Below are positions 35,368 through 48,393 of a stretch of DNA of 64,000 bases, piece by piece. Position numbers and translations under genes: made by a program. The notes beneath the pieces are model-generated. The model worked only from the letters and a program-made list of their open reading frames with translations, had not been told where the DNA came from and did not search any database. The DNA comes from Epinephelus fuscoguttatus. Taxonomy: Eukaryota > Chordata > Actinopteri > Perciformes > Serranidae. How positions within the stretch are numbered: the stretch's first letter is position 1; the number at the start of each line of letters is the position of its first letter. The stretch spans positions 38,290,777 to 38,354,776 of the forward strand of contig NC_064764.1 in NCBI RefSeq assembly GCF_011397635.1. Reading direction: 5' to 3'.

Positions 35368-35370
35368 CTT

Positions 35371-36509
35371 GGGCTCTAGTTTCCCGGCGCAGCGCAGGTG
35401 GCGCAGGGTGGCGAACCCCGCGCAGAGCTAGTTTCGAGCAGCGCAACCCAAGGCACGCTCAGTTTGGTAGTTTGGCAGACAGAGGTGTGCTGAGATGGGT
35501 GTGGCAGCGCAGCAGGGGGAGGTGTCGACAGATCCAGCTCGGCGCAGTGACAGTTTCGTGCCAAAAGGCTTCGCCGAAGGTGCGCTAAAAGCTCGCCATC
35601 TGAAACCAGGTCTACTGTCAGCGCAGGGGGAGCGCAGCTGGTGTAAGCCGAAGTTTGGCTGACCGGTGCACAGTGCACACACGTCACCAAAACCTCACAG
35701 GCAGGTTTCCAGAATATCAGGCACATTAACGATGCAATAAATGGACACAAAACCACTATTCAATGCAACTATCTGCAATTAGCACATAAATGTATCTCTA
35801 TATCGACTGTCCTGTCACATCTGATGTCAGATCAAAGGGGATTGGCACCGTTTGGCATGCGTAATGGAAACCCAACCTGATTTGATTAACACAGCCTACA
35901 AACTAATGAGTTCACATCCCTCTCAGCCAACCACAAACAGCCACAGCATCAGATAGGGAGTATATATTCAGCATCTGTCATCTTAGAAAAGTCAAAAGAA
36001 AAGAAACAGAGTGAGACTGCGAGAGAGAAAGAGAGAGCGCACGAGAGAAACGCAACTTTGATTTACAATTGCGGTGACCTTCTCCCAGGCTACCTTTATA
36101 TCACCAGCCCGTGGAGGTCTGCTCGCAGTTCCGTATATTCGGACACTGCGAGCTTGGATCTCCTGGACCAAAACATTAGTTTCCTCCTGGGAGGAGTTTG
36201 GCCGTCTGACGCTGCTGCTCTCTTCTGCCATGCCGAATTCAGTAAACTCTCATTACACCTTCGCGCAGCGCATTTAAGGGCGAGGACAGGGGCCCATTTG
36301 ATTGGTGTGATGTGTGTAAAACCCACTCCACGTCTTCTCTCCTCCATCTTTGCGACTTGCGCAGGTAGGAGGGACAGAGGTGGGAAAGAGGAGTAGCTGC
36401 GCCAGGGTGCACGGTGTGCCCAACTTACAAAATCCGCCTGGCCACACCCAGTTGACGAAGCGCAGGTGCGCTGCGCCCCCGCTGCGCCCGGTCTGCGAAA
36501 CTAGAGCCC
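35371..36509. mobile_element. Harbinger-like non-autonomous DNA transposon (unit 4)
   Basis: Third copy, flanked by CTT at 35368-35370 and 36510-36512. Ends GGGCTCTAGTTT at both sides, so its terminal repeats match each other best among the three copies. Confidence 0.6.
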
Positions 36510-36548
36510 CTTGTGTCTGTTTGACCCATCCATCACCCTGACCTCCAA

Positions 36549-36865
36549 CATGGTGGACAACATGACAGCTCCCCAAAAGTGAAGCCAAAACATTTTGATT
36601 GGCCCCTGGTGGCTGGCTGCAGCGTAGCTCATTAAAATTTTCCCAAAGATGGTTTCTGTCATTTTGGGTAGTTCTTATTATGCTGACGGATGACAAGCCT
36701 TAAGACCTTGATTATGCTTTATTTTGAAGCTTGTGAGTTTTCATCTAATGGTGTTGCCTTGCCCGCACGGAAAATTTCAATGTTTTGACTGGAGGCAGGA
36801 GGTTGTTGTAATTTGACTTTACACCGTCCAAGCTGTCTTGAATTTCACGTGCTGGATACGAGAGT
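36549..36865. repeat. Fish interspersed repeat, left-truncated (unit 4)
   Basis: As 16239-16570 but lacking the first ~60 bp together with part of the preceding flank. Confidence 0.45.
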
Positions 36866-36867
36866 CC

Positions 36868-38384
36868 ACTCAACTCAACTCAACTTTATTTACAGAGCAC
36901 TTTAAAAACAACCACAGCTGAAACAAAGTGCTGTACAAAAATAAAAACATAAGACAAACAATAAAAATAATAAAAACAAAACAGTAAAACAAGAGCAGAG
37001 TCTCACGCTGGGTTAAAAGCCAAGGAGTAAAATTGGGTTTTAAGACTGGTTTTAAAAACGGACAGTGAGGGGGCCAGTCTAATGTGGACAGGTAAATCAT
37101 TCCACAGTCTGAGAGCCGCTACAGAAAAGGCTCTATCCCCTGTGAGCTTCCGCTTAGACCTCGGTACATCCAGGAGCAGCTGGTCAGCTGACCTGAGGCA
37201 CCGAGCAGGAGCGTAGGGACAAAGTAGCTCAGAGAGGTGAGGCGGGGCGAGACCGTTTAAAGATTTAAAAACAAATAAAAGAATCTTAAAATGAATTCTA
37301 AAGTGCACAGGCAGCCAGTGGAGGGAGGCCAGAATGGGCGTAATGTGTTCCCTCTTACGTGCTCCAGTTAAGAGCCGAGCAGTGGCGTTCTGAACCAACT
37401 GAAGTTGTGCGAGGGAAGACTGGCTGACTCCAAAATAAAGTACGTTACAGTAATCCAGCCGGGACGTGATGAAGGCATGGATTACTATTTCAAAGTGCTG
37501 TTGTGCAAGAAAAGGTTTAACCTTTGCCAGCTGCCTAAGGTGAAAGAAGCTGGACTTAACCACTGCACCAATTTGACGCTCCAATTTAAAACCACTGTCC
37601 ATCTTAAAACCCAAGTTAGAAACAGTTGGCATCTAAAGACATCTACATAATCAAATTGACTTATAGTCATTGCACCACTGTGCCACCCATTAACAACAGG
37701 AAGTCAGCAGATGGGGACTGAGGAGGAGGATGAGTTGAGATGAAATTCTGTTTTTTAAAAGTGGCTGGACTACCACATGTTTGACAGATTTGGGAACATG
37801 GCTGGTTTCCACAGAGCTATTGATAGTTGAGAGAATACTGGGACCAATGGTGTTAATTACTTCTTTGTGGAGTTTGGTTGGTATAATATCAAGAGAGCCC
37901 TGCTCTGCACATTTAGAGGCAGATGCTTCAAGACAAGGGGTGGGGGTGGGGCAGTGGTGTAGTGGTAGTTGATGAGGTGGGTGTACTACTAGGTAGATAG
38001 GTAGGTTACCAATGAGGAAGTGGTCATACTCTCCTATATATTACAATGGCTGTTTAGCTGATAGGTGGGTATACTGTCACTGGATAGAAAAAGAAGTGGG
38101 TATACCCCGTATACCTGAGTATACCCTCCACTACACCACTGGGGTGGGGGAGGTGACAGAGTTGAACACACTAAGAAGTATCCTGGGGTTATGACAGTTC
38201 TTGTTAATATGATCAGAGAAATATTGGGCCCTGGCATTTTTGACTGCTAGCTGGTATTTCTTCAGCAGATCCTTCAACATTTGAAATGAGACTTCCAGTT
38301 TATCACGCTTCCACCTTCGCTCTGCTCTGTGTATTATACTGCACAAACTCTAAACAAACACACTTTCCCAAAAGGCATCAGAGT
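36868..38384 (-). mobile_element. L2-type LINE, internally deleted (unit 4)
   Basis: The best-preserved of the tandem copies. The minus-strand frame 37003-37632 keeps 209 uninterrupted codons of the RT C-terminal region (SRLDYCNVLYFGVSQ, LHWLPVHFRIHFKILLFVFK, LWNDLPVHIR, ending FYSLAFNPA). The catalytic RT core and endonuclease are absent. Confidence 0.8.
37952..38141. mobile_element. hAT MITE inside the LINE (unit 4)
   Basis: Same element and same target duplication as in unit 3. Confidence 0.85.
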
Positions 38385-38614
38385 ACTGTAAAGCTTGTAC
38401 TGCAAAGGAAGGTTAGTGGGTTAGTGGGATATGTCGAGGCTGAAGAGTCTAAAAAGTTTATGCTGTTTATGTATTTATGCTGCACAGCTAGCCTTGTCAA
38501 AAACAGAGTTTTGACATAAAATTGGCTAAAAACTACCCAACCCTTTTGGAAATAGTCTCTCTGTATTAAATAGTCAATCTATGAGCAGTACAGATCCTCA
38601 GCTGAGGGAACATG
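38385..38614. other. Non-coding stretch between LINE and solo LTR (unit 4)
   Basis: As 18066-18330 but about 40 bp shorter; nothing recognised. Confidence 0.4.
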
Positions 38615-38962
38615 TGGTACGACCCGGCTCTGAGGCCGCAACCAGAAACGAGAGCAGAGAGGGGATCAGTGCCAAATAGCGCTTAGTTTATTGATGAAAG
38701 TAAAACAAAAGAAGGCAAAAGGTCCATTTCAGCAACCAGCGGTGTAGGAGCACCCTCATGCCCCATGGAAGGAACGCGTGTCTAGGTACAGTGGCGGCCA
38801 CGGGGTATCTGAGGAAGGAGGGATATATGGTCGAGCACATCACCAGGCCCAGGTGCAGCTCATCACCTGATGACGACGACCCCGCCTCGGACCAGAACCT
38901 GCCAGGAAGACAACAGCACACAGTACGCCAGCACCACGTAGAGGAGTGGAGGGGTCGTCACA
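38615..38962. repeat. Solo LTR, fossil (unit 4)
   Basis: Paralogue of 18331-18678. Confidence 0.65.
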
Positions 38963-39716
38963 CATGTAATAATTGCAAACTTGACAGCCATAATGTTAAC
39001 GTTATATTAGTGATGCCACTGAATGAAGCTATGCAATGACAGAAGTGCTTACTGTATATATTGCTTTTTTTCCCGCCATGGCAACTATGGGTGTTACAGA
39101 AAATCTGAGCAAGAATATTGCGTCAATTTATTTGTGAGGTTGTTGTTACTCTCACTATACTCTGGTCCATTTCTTCATGCTGGCTCTAAAAGAAGCCTTC
39201 TTTAAAATCACAGGTAGCACATTAATGGTTTACCATATTATTAATGAGTTCATACAAACAGTGCATGAGAGCAGCCTGTCACATTGCAGTCCACCAGGAA
39301 TGTGAGCTTGTGCATTGTGTTGCCACAACAGTTGAGCTAGGTCTGTATCTTTCGCTGGGTAACAATATTAATATTTTTCCTTGAGCCCTCTGCACTGGCA
39401 CCTGTGCTGTGTGGCCTCTTTGAAATCAGTAAGGGCTGTTCCATAACTTCCTGTTGATGGTCCGCTTAGGTGACTTAAAACAGGGCAAAGAGGTAAGACA
39501 AGGTAAAGAAAACAAGAGTGTAGATTGACATAGAGCAGAAACACTGGGTTCCAGTAAAAGTGATGAAGATGATGTGCAGAGTGAGGGAGGCGGGGCATCT
39601 GAGTCCAACAGAGACCGAGAGAAAAAGGAGGAGAGGAATTTCAAAAGCTTAAGATATACTTTGGTTATATGACTCAGATTTGTTCAGGAAGCTGCCAGAG
39701 CTGCAGCTCTCTGAAG
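38963..39716 (+). promoter_or_regulatory. Shared upstream segment of TAAR copy 4
   Basis: Paralogue of 18679-19438; regulatory role inferred. Confidence 0.35.
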
Positions 39717-41281
39717 ATGGAGGAGCTCTGCTTTCCACAATTGCTCAACACCTCCTGCAGAAAGCCCACCTCTCCTTGGGCCAACTTTGTGCTCCTTAAC
39801 ATTGTGCTGTGCTTTATCTCTCTGTTCACTGTGGCTCTTAACCTCCTTGTCATCATCTCAGTCTCCCACTTCAGGCAAAGATTAACTTAAAAATGTCAAC
39901 AGCTTCTGTAGATTAGAAGAACTGTCTTTGAGTTGGTACTGAATAATGTTGCACCTTGGAAATGTATTTAAGACACATTTGACTTGTATTCTGCCCTTTT
40001 GCACAAACTTAACTGTGATTTTGACACCAGATATTGCAGTTAGATGTCCACATTTAACCATATTGAAACTGCAGATGTTGTCGATCAGAAAACATTTCAT
40101 TAGATGTTTATTTTATTTTATTTTTTTACAACTGTTTTAGTCATTTCGATTTGGGGACTTGGTGAGTTCATGTTTTCACTGTGGCTCTTAACCTCCTTGT
40201 CATCATCTCAGTCTCCCACTTCAGGCAAAGATTAACTTAAAAATGTCAACAGCTACTGTAGATTAGAAGAACTGTCTTTGAGTTGGTACTGAATAATGTT
40301 GCACCTTGGACTTGTACTTTGTCTTGCTGACTGTTAATTATAACTACAGATGTTGCTGATCAGAAAACATTCCATTATAGACCTTTTTTACACTTGTTTT
40401 ATCTGTTTTGTTATTTAGATCTGAGGACTTGTTGGGTTTATGAGTTTTTCCTCTTTCTCTCCAGGCAGCTCCACACACCCACCAACATCCTCCTCCTCTC
40501 TCTGGCTGTCTCAGACTTTCTCGTAGGCCTCCTGGTGCTACCGGGAGAAGTCCTGCTAAAAACATACTGCTGGTTTCTTGGTGACCTCATGTGTTTGCTC
40601 TATTTTTATGTGTCCTTCATCATTACGTCTTCTTCGATAGGAGACATGGTGCTCATATCAGTCGACCGCTATGTGGCTATTTGTGACCCTCTGCATTACA
40701 CCACCAGAGTCACTGTGAAAAGAGTTAAACTCTGTGTGTGTTTGTGTTGGCTCTGTGTTGTTTCTTACTGCAGTCTCTTGTTAAAGGATGACCTGACTCA
40801 ACCAGGCAGGTATAATTCCTGCGATGGAGAGTGTGTGATTGTCATTAACCACACTGCAGGAGCTGTTGACCTTGTTGTAAATGTTATTGTTCCCATTTCT
40901 GTCATTGTCGTTCTGTACATGAGAGTATTTGTTGTGGCTGTGTCTCAGGCTCGTGCCATGCGCTCTCACATCACAGCTGTCACTCTCCAGCTTTCAGTGA
41001 ATCAACAAGCAAAGAAATCTGAGCTGAAAGCAGCCAGGACTCTTGGTGTTCTTGTAATTGTGTTTCTAATATGTTTCTGCCCATATTACTGTGTCGCTCT
41101 TGCAGGTGATGCTTTGGTCAGTTCTTCATCTGCATCATTTGTGTTTTATCTGTTCTTTTTGAACTCATTTCTTAACCCCTTGATCTATGCCTTGTTTTAT
41201 TCCTGGTTTAGAAAAGCAGTTAAACTCATTGTCAGTCTTCAGATTCTGCAGCCTGGCTCCTGTGAGACCAACATACTGTAG
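39717..41281 (+). CDS. Trace amine-associated receptor, copy 4 (clade III type)
   Basis: Exons 39717-39874 and 40465-41281; 324 aa; 590-bp GC-AG intron with an exon-1 ghost. TM2 ends PGEVLLKTYCW, where copies 1-3 have PGEVFRK, so the TM2-ECL1 region groups with copies 5 and 6. TM3 reads YFYVSFIITSSSIGDM (Ser3.32, Phe3.33, Thr3.36). ECL2 has NSCDGEC instead of NSCHGEC, and TM7 has NSFLNPLIY, losing a Cys that the other copies keep. Asp5.42 and DRY are present. Intact receptor expected. Confidence 0.9.
40176..40224 (+). pseudogene. Exon-1 ghost inside the TAAR copy 4 intron
   Basis: Same duplicate as in copies 2, 3 and 5. Confidence 0.8.
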
Positions 41282-41343
41282 AGAGGCTGTGGAGTGACTG
41301 AAATGAGGCCTGCTCCACCAAGGTTTTGAATTGAAAATCACAA

Positions 41344-41527
41344 AAAAGTTTGGTAACACTACATAATACGGCCCGCGTCCTTAGTGTGTACCTCCCGTTC
41401 ACCTACCACCTACTTTACCCCAACTTCCACAGACATACAGTGTAACTTCCCGCACTCACTTCCCGCACGTATTTCCCCGTGTCTTACAGTATAACTAGGC
41501 TGCTTCTTAGAGCGTACCTCCCGTTCC
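41344..41527. other. Unclassified repeat after TAAR copy 4
   Basis: Begins AAGTTTGGTAACACTACATAAT and contains two CGTACCTCCCGTTC-like phrases. It is repeated after TAAR copy 5 at 52866-53052. It replaces the 3' flank that follows copies 1-3, so the spacer changes type here. Confidence 0.4.
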
Positions 41528-41778
41528 AACCTGATCTCACAGAAATACGTGAAATGACTACGACCTCTTAACACCGCATTCCGTGGTGGCAGCACGTAAT
41601 CGGTTGAAATTACGTGCCGGTACCACGGAAACAATGCCAATGTAAAGTCGATTAGAATCCTTTTTCGTGCTGGACACACGAATTCCCTGATTCAATAACG
41701 TCCTTTATAGACACAAAAACACTAAAGTGTTCTTGATATTAAAACGGCAAATATATTCCTCTGTTATAATTTCCCACC

Positions 41779-41822
<44 letters not shown>

Positions 41823-41831
41823 TAATAATAA
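41779..41831. repeat. (AAT)n microsatellite
   Basis: About 17 AAT units, one interrupted. The paralogous run near 53305 is much shorter. Confidence 0.9.
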
Positions 41832-41879
41832 CATGATAGTTCGGCTGTACTAGATATTTGATATATTCAAATATTCAGT

Positions 41880-42240
41880 CCCAAAAACGCCGTTTCTAGA
41901 TAACATGCTAAAATATCTGAAGTTAACCATCATCCTTGCTTCTTCTTAACATATTTCATCTAGGTGCAGTGTCATTATTAGTTCAGCTTTACTAGACTTT
42001 TGATATATTCAGTAGATGTATCTTTTTACGACTCTATTTTACAAACTGCAAAAAAACCTGCCGTCCCGAAAATGTCGTTTCTAGCGTATTAGTTAAAATA
42101 TCTAAAATTAGCTGACATCTTTACTTTTTCTTAACATAGTTCATCTAGGTGCAGTGTGTTTAGTGTTTTAGTTCGTCCTTACTAGATATTAGATATACTG
42201 GGTAGATATATCTTTTTGCAACCCTATTTAGAACCCTACT
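41880..42240. repeat. ~185-bp tandem repeat, two copies
   Basis: Each unit runs from a CCCGAAAAYGYCGTTTCTAG-like phrase through CATCTAGGTGCAGTGT to TTTACGACYCTATTT. The paralogous element at 53385 has three units. Confidence 0.65.
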
Positions 42241-43030
42241 TTGCAAATCAGAAGAACTACAACTATCAAACTGCATGGCGCGGTTCCAGGGAATTGTAGT
42301 TTTTAAAAAATCTAAGTGTTTTTCCCAGATTTGGAAGTTGTAAATACTGAATTGAGAGTACACTGTGGACTTTAAGGGGATGGTAAACACACTTGTGTAA
42401 TCAGATTTTAAATATCTAATTTCTAAATGGGTGAAAATTAATTGTATCCATATTTTACCCATATCTGACAGCACCCCCAGTTGTTTACGACACTCACATG
42501 ATAGTTGAGGTCAAGAGCTCTCTATAACAGTTGGTCCCATGTCTGCAGCCCCTTTTGTTGCTGAGTTAAAAGCACTCACACATGCACTGAGGTCAAGGTT
42601 CAAAGGTCAATGGCTGAAAGCAGGAGCCATGCAGAATCATCATACTGACATATGTTACTCTTTCCAATGATGTATTTGGTTTAGCTCTACGACAAAGTTT
42701 TGATTTTTTCTTTTTTTGGACACAAGCCATGCCAGGTGTAGTTTCAGAGAGCACTTTGAAGGCCCAGTGTATAAAATGATTTTCGTTTTTTGCTTGTTTT
42801 TTTCTTTTTTACTGTAGATAGTTACTAAAATGAGTCATCCTCAGACAATACAATACTACTAAAAAGTAAAACCAATAATAACAATAATGAAATAAGCAAA
42901 AATAATATTAAAATCATATTGAAATTTTAAAATCTATTTACAGAGTGGAATGGTAGCCTAATAGATAACTTGGATACTATTTATTATTGTTTAGACGCTT
43001 TATTATTGCTTAAATACTATTTAGCCTATT

Positions 43031-43543
43031 TGTTATGGTCTGCTTTTGATGCATGTTTTGGTGGTGGCTTTTGTGTTTTTCTGTTTGTTTTCCTGTCCTT
43101 CCTGGACCTGTAGGGCTGGTGTGTGGAGGAGGCGGGGCTGACCTACTTTTCCACCACAGGCGGTGAGACACACCTGGTTTCCATCTCACCTTGTCAACCT
43201 TGCTATAAAGCCGGCTCTGACTTCACCTTGAGTGCCAGATAATTCTGTCTTGTTCGGTAGTGCGTCTCTCGTTAGAGCCTTTATCATCTCGTAAGTATTT
43301 TTTGCCTTTTTCTCTCGTGGACAAACCCCACTGACTTGTGCTTTTGTTTCTGTTCTTTGTAGTATACTGCCTCGCCGCCTTTCGTTCTCCGGAGCCCTCG
43401 CCTCCAGCCACCACCGGGCAGCTGATTTCTCCCTGCAGACGTTTTTGTGTTTAGCGGCTTTTTTGTAATAAACTGTTAAGAACTTTTACTCCGCCTGTCT
43501 CCTGCTACTTGGGTCCCGTTGGTTATCAAGCCAGTCCGTAACA
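43031..43543 (+). repeat. Left LTR of the gypsy fossil
   Basis: 513 bp, TG...CA. TATAAAG near 43205 and AATAAA near 43469 are plausible promoter and polyadenylation signals. Confidence 0.9.
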
Positions 43544-43560
43544 GAATTATCTGGCCAAAA

Positions 43561-46500
43561 ATGGACCCAGCAGAGACAGAGCGTTTGAGAAATGCACTCG
43601 CTACACAGGGAGCCATGGTTGGCAACCATGACGCCATGCTGAAGCAGATTTTGGACCATATGCACCAGCTTACAGACAGCGTCACACGGATCGGCGGGTG
43701 ACTGGATGACTTCGCAGACCGGCTCGTCTCCTCCGGACCTTCCACCCAGCTTCCTGCTCTTCCGATACATCCGGAGAATCCACCCAGCAGCGCCACCCCC
43801 CAGCCCCGAGAACCATATATTCCCATCTCTGCCAGGTATGAAGGAAACTTAGGGACATGTGCTCAGTTTTTACACCAGTGCTCCTTAGTTTTTAGTCAAC
43901 AACCTGTAACCTATGCCACTCATGCTTCAAGAATAGCATTTGTTATGAGTTTGCTTTCAGGACAAGCTGCAGCTTGGGCCTTAGCCATCTCCGGCCAACG
44001 CCAAGAAATTTGTTCAAATTACGCTTGTTTTGCTGAAGAAGAAATGAAAAAAGTTTTTGATCATCCCGTTAAAGGGAGAGAAGCTACGGGAAAATTGTTA
44101 GATTTACAACAGGGCAACCAGTCAGTCTCCCAGTACGCAGTTTCTTTCCGCATACTTGCAGTAGAAAGTGTGTGGAACGATTCAGCTTTACAAGCTCTTT
44201 TTCGTAAGGGATTATCGGGGGAGGTTAAAGACGAGTTGGCGGTGCGAGACAAAACAGCGTTCTTAAACGAGCTTGTTGATTTAGCCATTCGGTTAGATAA
44301 CAGACGGAGGGAAAGATACAGGGAGAGAAAAGATAGGTAGAGGCCCCGTGCTTTCACCTCCACCCCACTCAGTTCTGCCTCCGACAGACCTGTTTCCTCC
44401 TTGCCTCTGCCGACCCCAAATATATCTCGCCCTGGCGCCTTGGCCCCTGGTTCCAAAGAAGAGCCGATGCAGTTGGGACGGGCTCGGCTGACCCCGGCGG
44501 AGAGACAGCGGCGCCGGCACAACCAGCTCTGCATCTACTGCGATGGGGAGGGCCATTTCTTGGCTCAGTGTCCAGAGGTGCCAAAAGACCGGACTCATCA
44601 GTAGGCGAGGGGGCGCTGATGAGCCGAACTACCACTTCTACAGCCTCTCCAGGCAGACTACCAGTAAAGGGTATGTTGCACTACGCTCAGCTGACTACTC
44701 CCATGCAGATTGTGGTGGACTCAGGGGCAGACGACAACCTCATAGACTCAGACTTTGTTACACGCAATAGCCTTCCATTGATAAAGCTAAATTCGCCTAG
44801 AGAGGTCCGGGCTATTGATGGCAAGCTACTGGAGGTTGTTACTCACAAGACTGAACTCATAAAGCTGACTTTTTCTGGTAACCACCATGAATACATCGAG
44901 CTGAATGTAATGTCCTCTCCTCTGATTCCCGTTGTGCTCGGGATACCTTGGCTAAAATTGCACAACCCACACATGGACTGGGCCACGGCCACCATTCGTA
45001 GTTGGAGTAGTTACTGCGACGCTCACTGCCTACACTCCGCCATTCCAGAGAGAAACCCATCAGTTTTAGTGAACCAGAGAAAAATGATTTGACCTCTGTC
45101 CCCAGTGAATATCATGACCTGCGGGAAGCGTTCAGTAAGGACCAAGCTCTGTCACTTCCTCCATACCAACCTTATGATTGTGGCATAGACTTGCTCCCAG
45201 GTGCACCTCTCCTCACAAAAAGACTATACAACATTTCCAAACCTGAAAAAGAATCCATGGAGAAGTATATTGAAGACTCTCTAGCCGCAGGTCTCATCTG
45301 CTCCTCTTCATCTCCGGTGGGGGCCGGTTTGTTCTCCGTGGAGAAAAAGGACAAGACCCTACGCCCCTGTATCAACTACTCAGGTTTGAATGAGATCACA
45401 GTAAAAAAACAAATATCTGCTCCCCCTCATAGACTCAGCTTTTGGTCCTCTCCATGAAGCGACCATCTTCTCACAACTGGATTTAAGAAATGCATATCAT
45501 CTGGTCAGAATCAGAGAGGGTGACGAGTGGAAAACTGCATTCAATACACATTTAAGGCATTTTGAGTACTTAGTCATGCCTTTTGGCTTAACTAATGCAC
45601 CTGCAGTTTTTCAGGCTCTGGTGAATGATGTTTTGAGAGATCTGTTAAACAAAACTGTGTTTGTGTATCTCGATGACATTTTGATTTTCTCGCAGACTCC
45701 TGAGGAACATGTTAGCCATGTCCGGGAGGTCCTCAAAAGACTCTTGGACAACAAACTGTTTGTAAAAGCTGAAAAATGTGAATTTCATGTCTCCTCAGTT
45801 GACTTTCTAGGCTACATGGTGGAGAAGGGGCAGCTCAGACCAGACCCTGCTAAGGTTAAATCAGTGGAGGAGTGACCGGTTCCCTCTACACGTAAGCAGC
45901 GAGAGATTTTTGGGCTTTGCAAATTTTTACAGGAGGTTCATAAGGAATTCCAGCCACATCGCTGCCCCTCTCACCCAGTTAACCTTGGTTAAAAAGTCTT
46001 TCGAATGGTCTGTTGCTGCACAGAGCGCTTTTGATAAACTGAAAGGAATGTTTACTAATGCACCTGTGTTGATTCACCCAGATCCCAAGCTGCAATTTGT
46101 GGTTGAGGTGGACGTCTCCAATTCAGGGGTAGGGGCCGTTCTCTCCCAGCGCTCACCTGCGGACCAAAATCTCCACCCATGTGCTTTTTTCTCCCTGCTG
46201 AGCGAAATTATGATGTGGGGAACCGAGAGTTGCTGGCGGTGGTCCTGGCTCTTCAGGAGTGGCGGCACTGGCTGGAGGGAGCTGCTCATCCCTTCACGGA
46301 CCACAAAAACCTGTCCTACCTTCGCTCTGCACGCCGGCTGAACCCCCGTCAGGCTCGGTGGGCTCTTTTTCTGGGCAGGTTCAACCTCACACTCACCTAT
46401 CGGCCAGGGTCCAAAAACCAGAACCCGGATGCAGTCTCATGTCAGTTCACTCCCACGAAGGAAGACACAGCGCCTGAGACCATTCTTCCCTCATCCTGCG

Positions 46501-47830
46501 TGGTGGGAGTGGTCCGGTGGGAGGTGGAACAGACGGTCCAGGATGCTCTTCGGAACCACCCATCCCCCGATGAGTGTCCTGCTGACCGATTGTTCGTTCC
46601 CCCGCCTGCAAGATCCCCAGTGCTCCAGTGGGGGCACTCCTCTCGCATGGCATGTCATCCCAGGGTCCATCGGACCCTCTCCCTACCTATGACTGCAGAC
46701 ACCAGAGAGTTCATCGCTGCCTGCCCGGTCTGCGCCCGAAACAAGTCTTCTCATCGCACCCCTGCTGGTCTCCTGTTCCCCTTGCCTGTTCCTCACTGCC
46801 CCTGGTCCCACATAGCAGTCGACTTCTACACCGGACTCCCACCTTCAGAGGGAAACACCATAATACTCACCATCGTGGACCGTTTTTCCAAGGCGGTTCA
46901 TTTTGTCCCTCTCCCCAAGCTCCCGTCAGTCTTAGAAACAACCAACCTGCTCGTGCAACACGTCTTTTGTCTCCACGGCATGCCCCAGGACATCGTCTCT
47001 GACAGAGGCCCCCAGTTCACCTCGCAGGTATGGAAGGCTTTCTGTCGCACTTTGGGCACCACGACCAGCCTCTTGTCAGGGTACCACCCACAGTCCAACG
47101 GTCAGACGGAGTGAGCCAACCAGGACCTGGAGTCCGCGTTGAGGTGTGTGGCTTCTCGTCTCCCGGCCTACTGGTGCTCCCAGCTACCGTGGGTGGAATA
47201 TTCCCACAACTCCATGGTCAGCTCTGCGACAGGTATGTCACCTTTCATGGTGACCCACGGCTTTCAACCTCCCCTGTTGCCCAGCCAGGAACTGGAGGTA
47301 GCGTTCCCTTCGGTCCAGGCCCAGTTCCGTCGAGCCCGCCGGGTCTGGCGGGAAGCCAGAGCCGCTCTGGAGAGAACGGTGGTCCAGAACCGGAGGATTG
47401 CGGATCGTCATCACACACCGGTTCCAGAATACAAGGTCGGGCAACATGTCTGGTTGTCGTCACGGGACCTCCCTCTCCAGATGGATTTTAGGTTTATCGG
47501 ACCCTACAAGGTGGAGCGGGTCATCAATCCCAGTGCCGTCCGAGTAAAGCTTCCAGCAGCTCTCAAGGTTCACCCCGTGTTCCACGTCTTGCTCCTGAAA
47601 CTGGTAACCTCGGCCACGCCTGCGGACATCCAAAATGCGGTTGACAGTGTATGCCGGGTGACCATCAAGGAGACAGGGGGGTGGAGGGGGATCAGCAGGA
47701 GGTTGTAGGGGACTGTCAACCACCGGTACCTCGTTGACTGGGAGGGATACGGCCGCGAGGAGAGCTCCTGGTTGTCCAAGTCTCTGATTTTGGACATTCG
47801 CTTATTGTCTGATTTTTATGAAAGGTTTCC
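43561..47830 (+). pseudogene. Broken gag-pol region of the gypsy fossil
   Basis: Recognisable parts in order: gag-like region from 43561; a CCHC knuckle CIYCDGEGHFLAQC near 44535; aspartic protease signature VVDSGADDN near 44710; reverse transcriptase with YLDDILIFS near 45670; RNase H-like region near 46080-46330; integrase with [13 protein letters not shown] near 46880 and a downstream HPQSNGQTE phrase; and a C-terminal tail with [10 protein letters not shown] near 47570, as in chromodomain-bearing gypsy elements. The order supports Ty3/gypsy (pol with integrase after RNase H). The region is interrupted about half a dozen times and is treated as a fossil. Confidence 0.85.
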
Positions 47831-47878
47831 CAACAAGCCTGGTAGGATGCCAGGTGGCATCTGTTAGAGGGGGGGTAC

Positions 47879-48393
47879 TGTTATGGTCTGCTTTTGATGC
47901 ATGTTTTGGTGGTGGTTCTTATGTTTTTTTTATTTGTTTTCCTGTCGTTCCTGGACCTGCAGGGCTGGTGTGTGGAGGAGGCGGGGCTGACCTACTTTTC
48001 CACCACGGGCGGTGAGGTACACCTGATTTCCATCTCACCTTGTCAACCTTGCTATAAAGCTGGCTCTGACTTCACCTTGAGTGCCAGATAATTCTGTCTT
48101 GTTCGGTAGTGCGTCTCTCGTTAGAGCCTTTATCATCTCGTGAGTATTTTTTGCCTTTTTCTCTCGTGGACCAACCCCACTGACTTGTGCTTTTGTCTCT
48201 GTTCTTTGTAGTATACTGCCTCGCCGCCTTTTGTTCTCCGGAGCCCTCGCCTCCAGCCACCACCGGGCAGCTGATTTCTCCCTGCAGACGTTTTTGTGTT
48301 TAGCGGCTTTTTTTGCAATAAACTGTTAAGAACTTTTACTCTGCCTGTCTCCTGCTACTTGGGTCCCGCTGGTTATCAAGACAGTCCGTAACA
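47879..48393 (+). repeat. Right LTR of the gypsy fossil
   Basis: 515 bp, about 96% identical to the left LTR by eye. Confidence 0.9.

Larger units (their letters stand above)
43031..48393 (+). mobile_element. Ty3/gypsy LTR retrotransposon, fossil, chromovirus-like
   Basis: A complete outline remains: LTRs at 43031-43543 and 47879-48393, flanked by CTATT at 43026-43030 and 48394-48398 (5-bp target duplication), and a purine-rich tract (AGAGGGGGGGTAC) just before the right LTR. The interior shows gag-, protease-, RT-, RNase H- and integrase-like parts in Ty3/gypsy order. The LTRs differ by roughly 4% by eye count, so the insertion is moderately old. The coding region is broken in about half a dozen places and looks inactive. 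It lies inside the TIR element. Confidence 0.9.
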
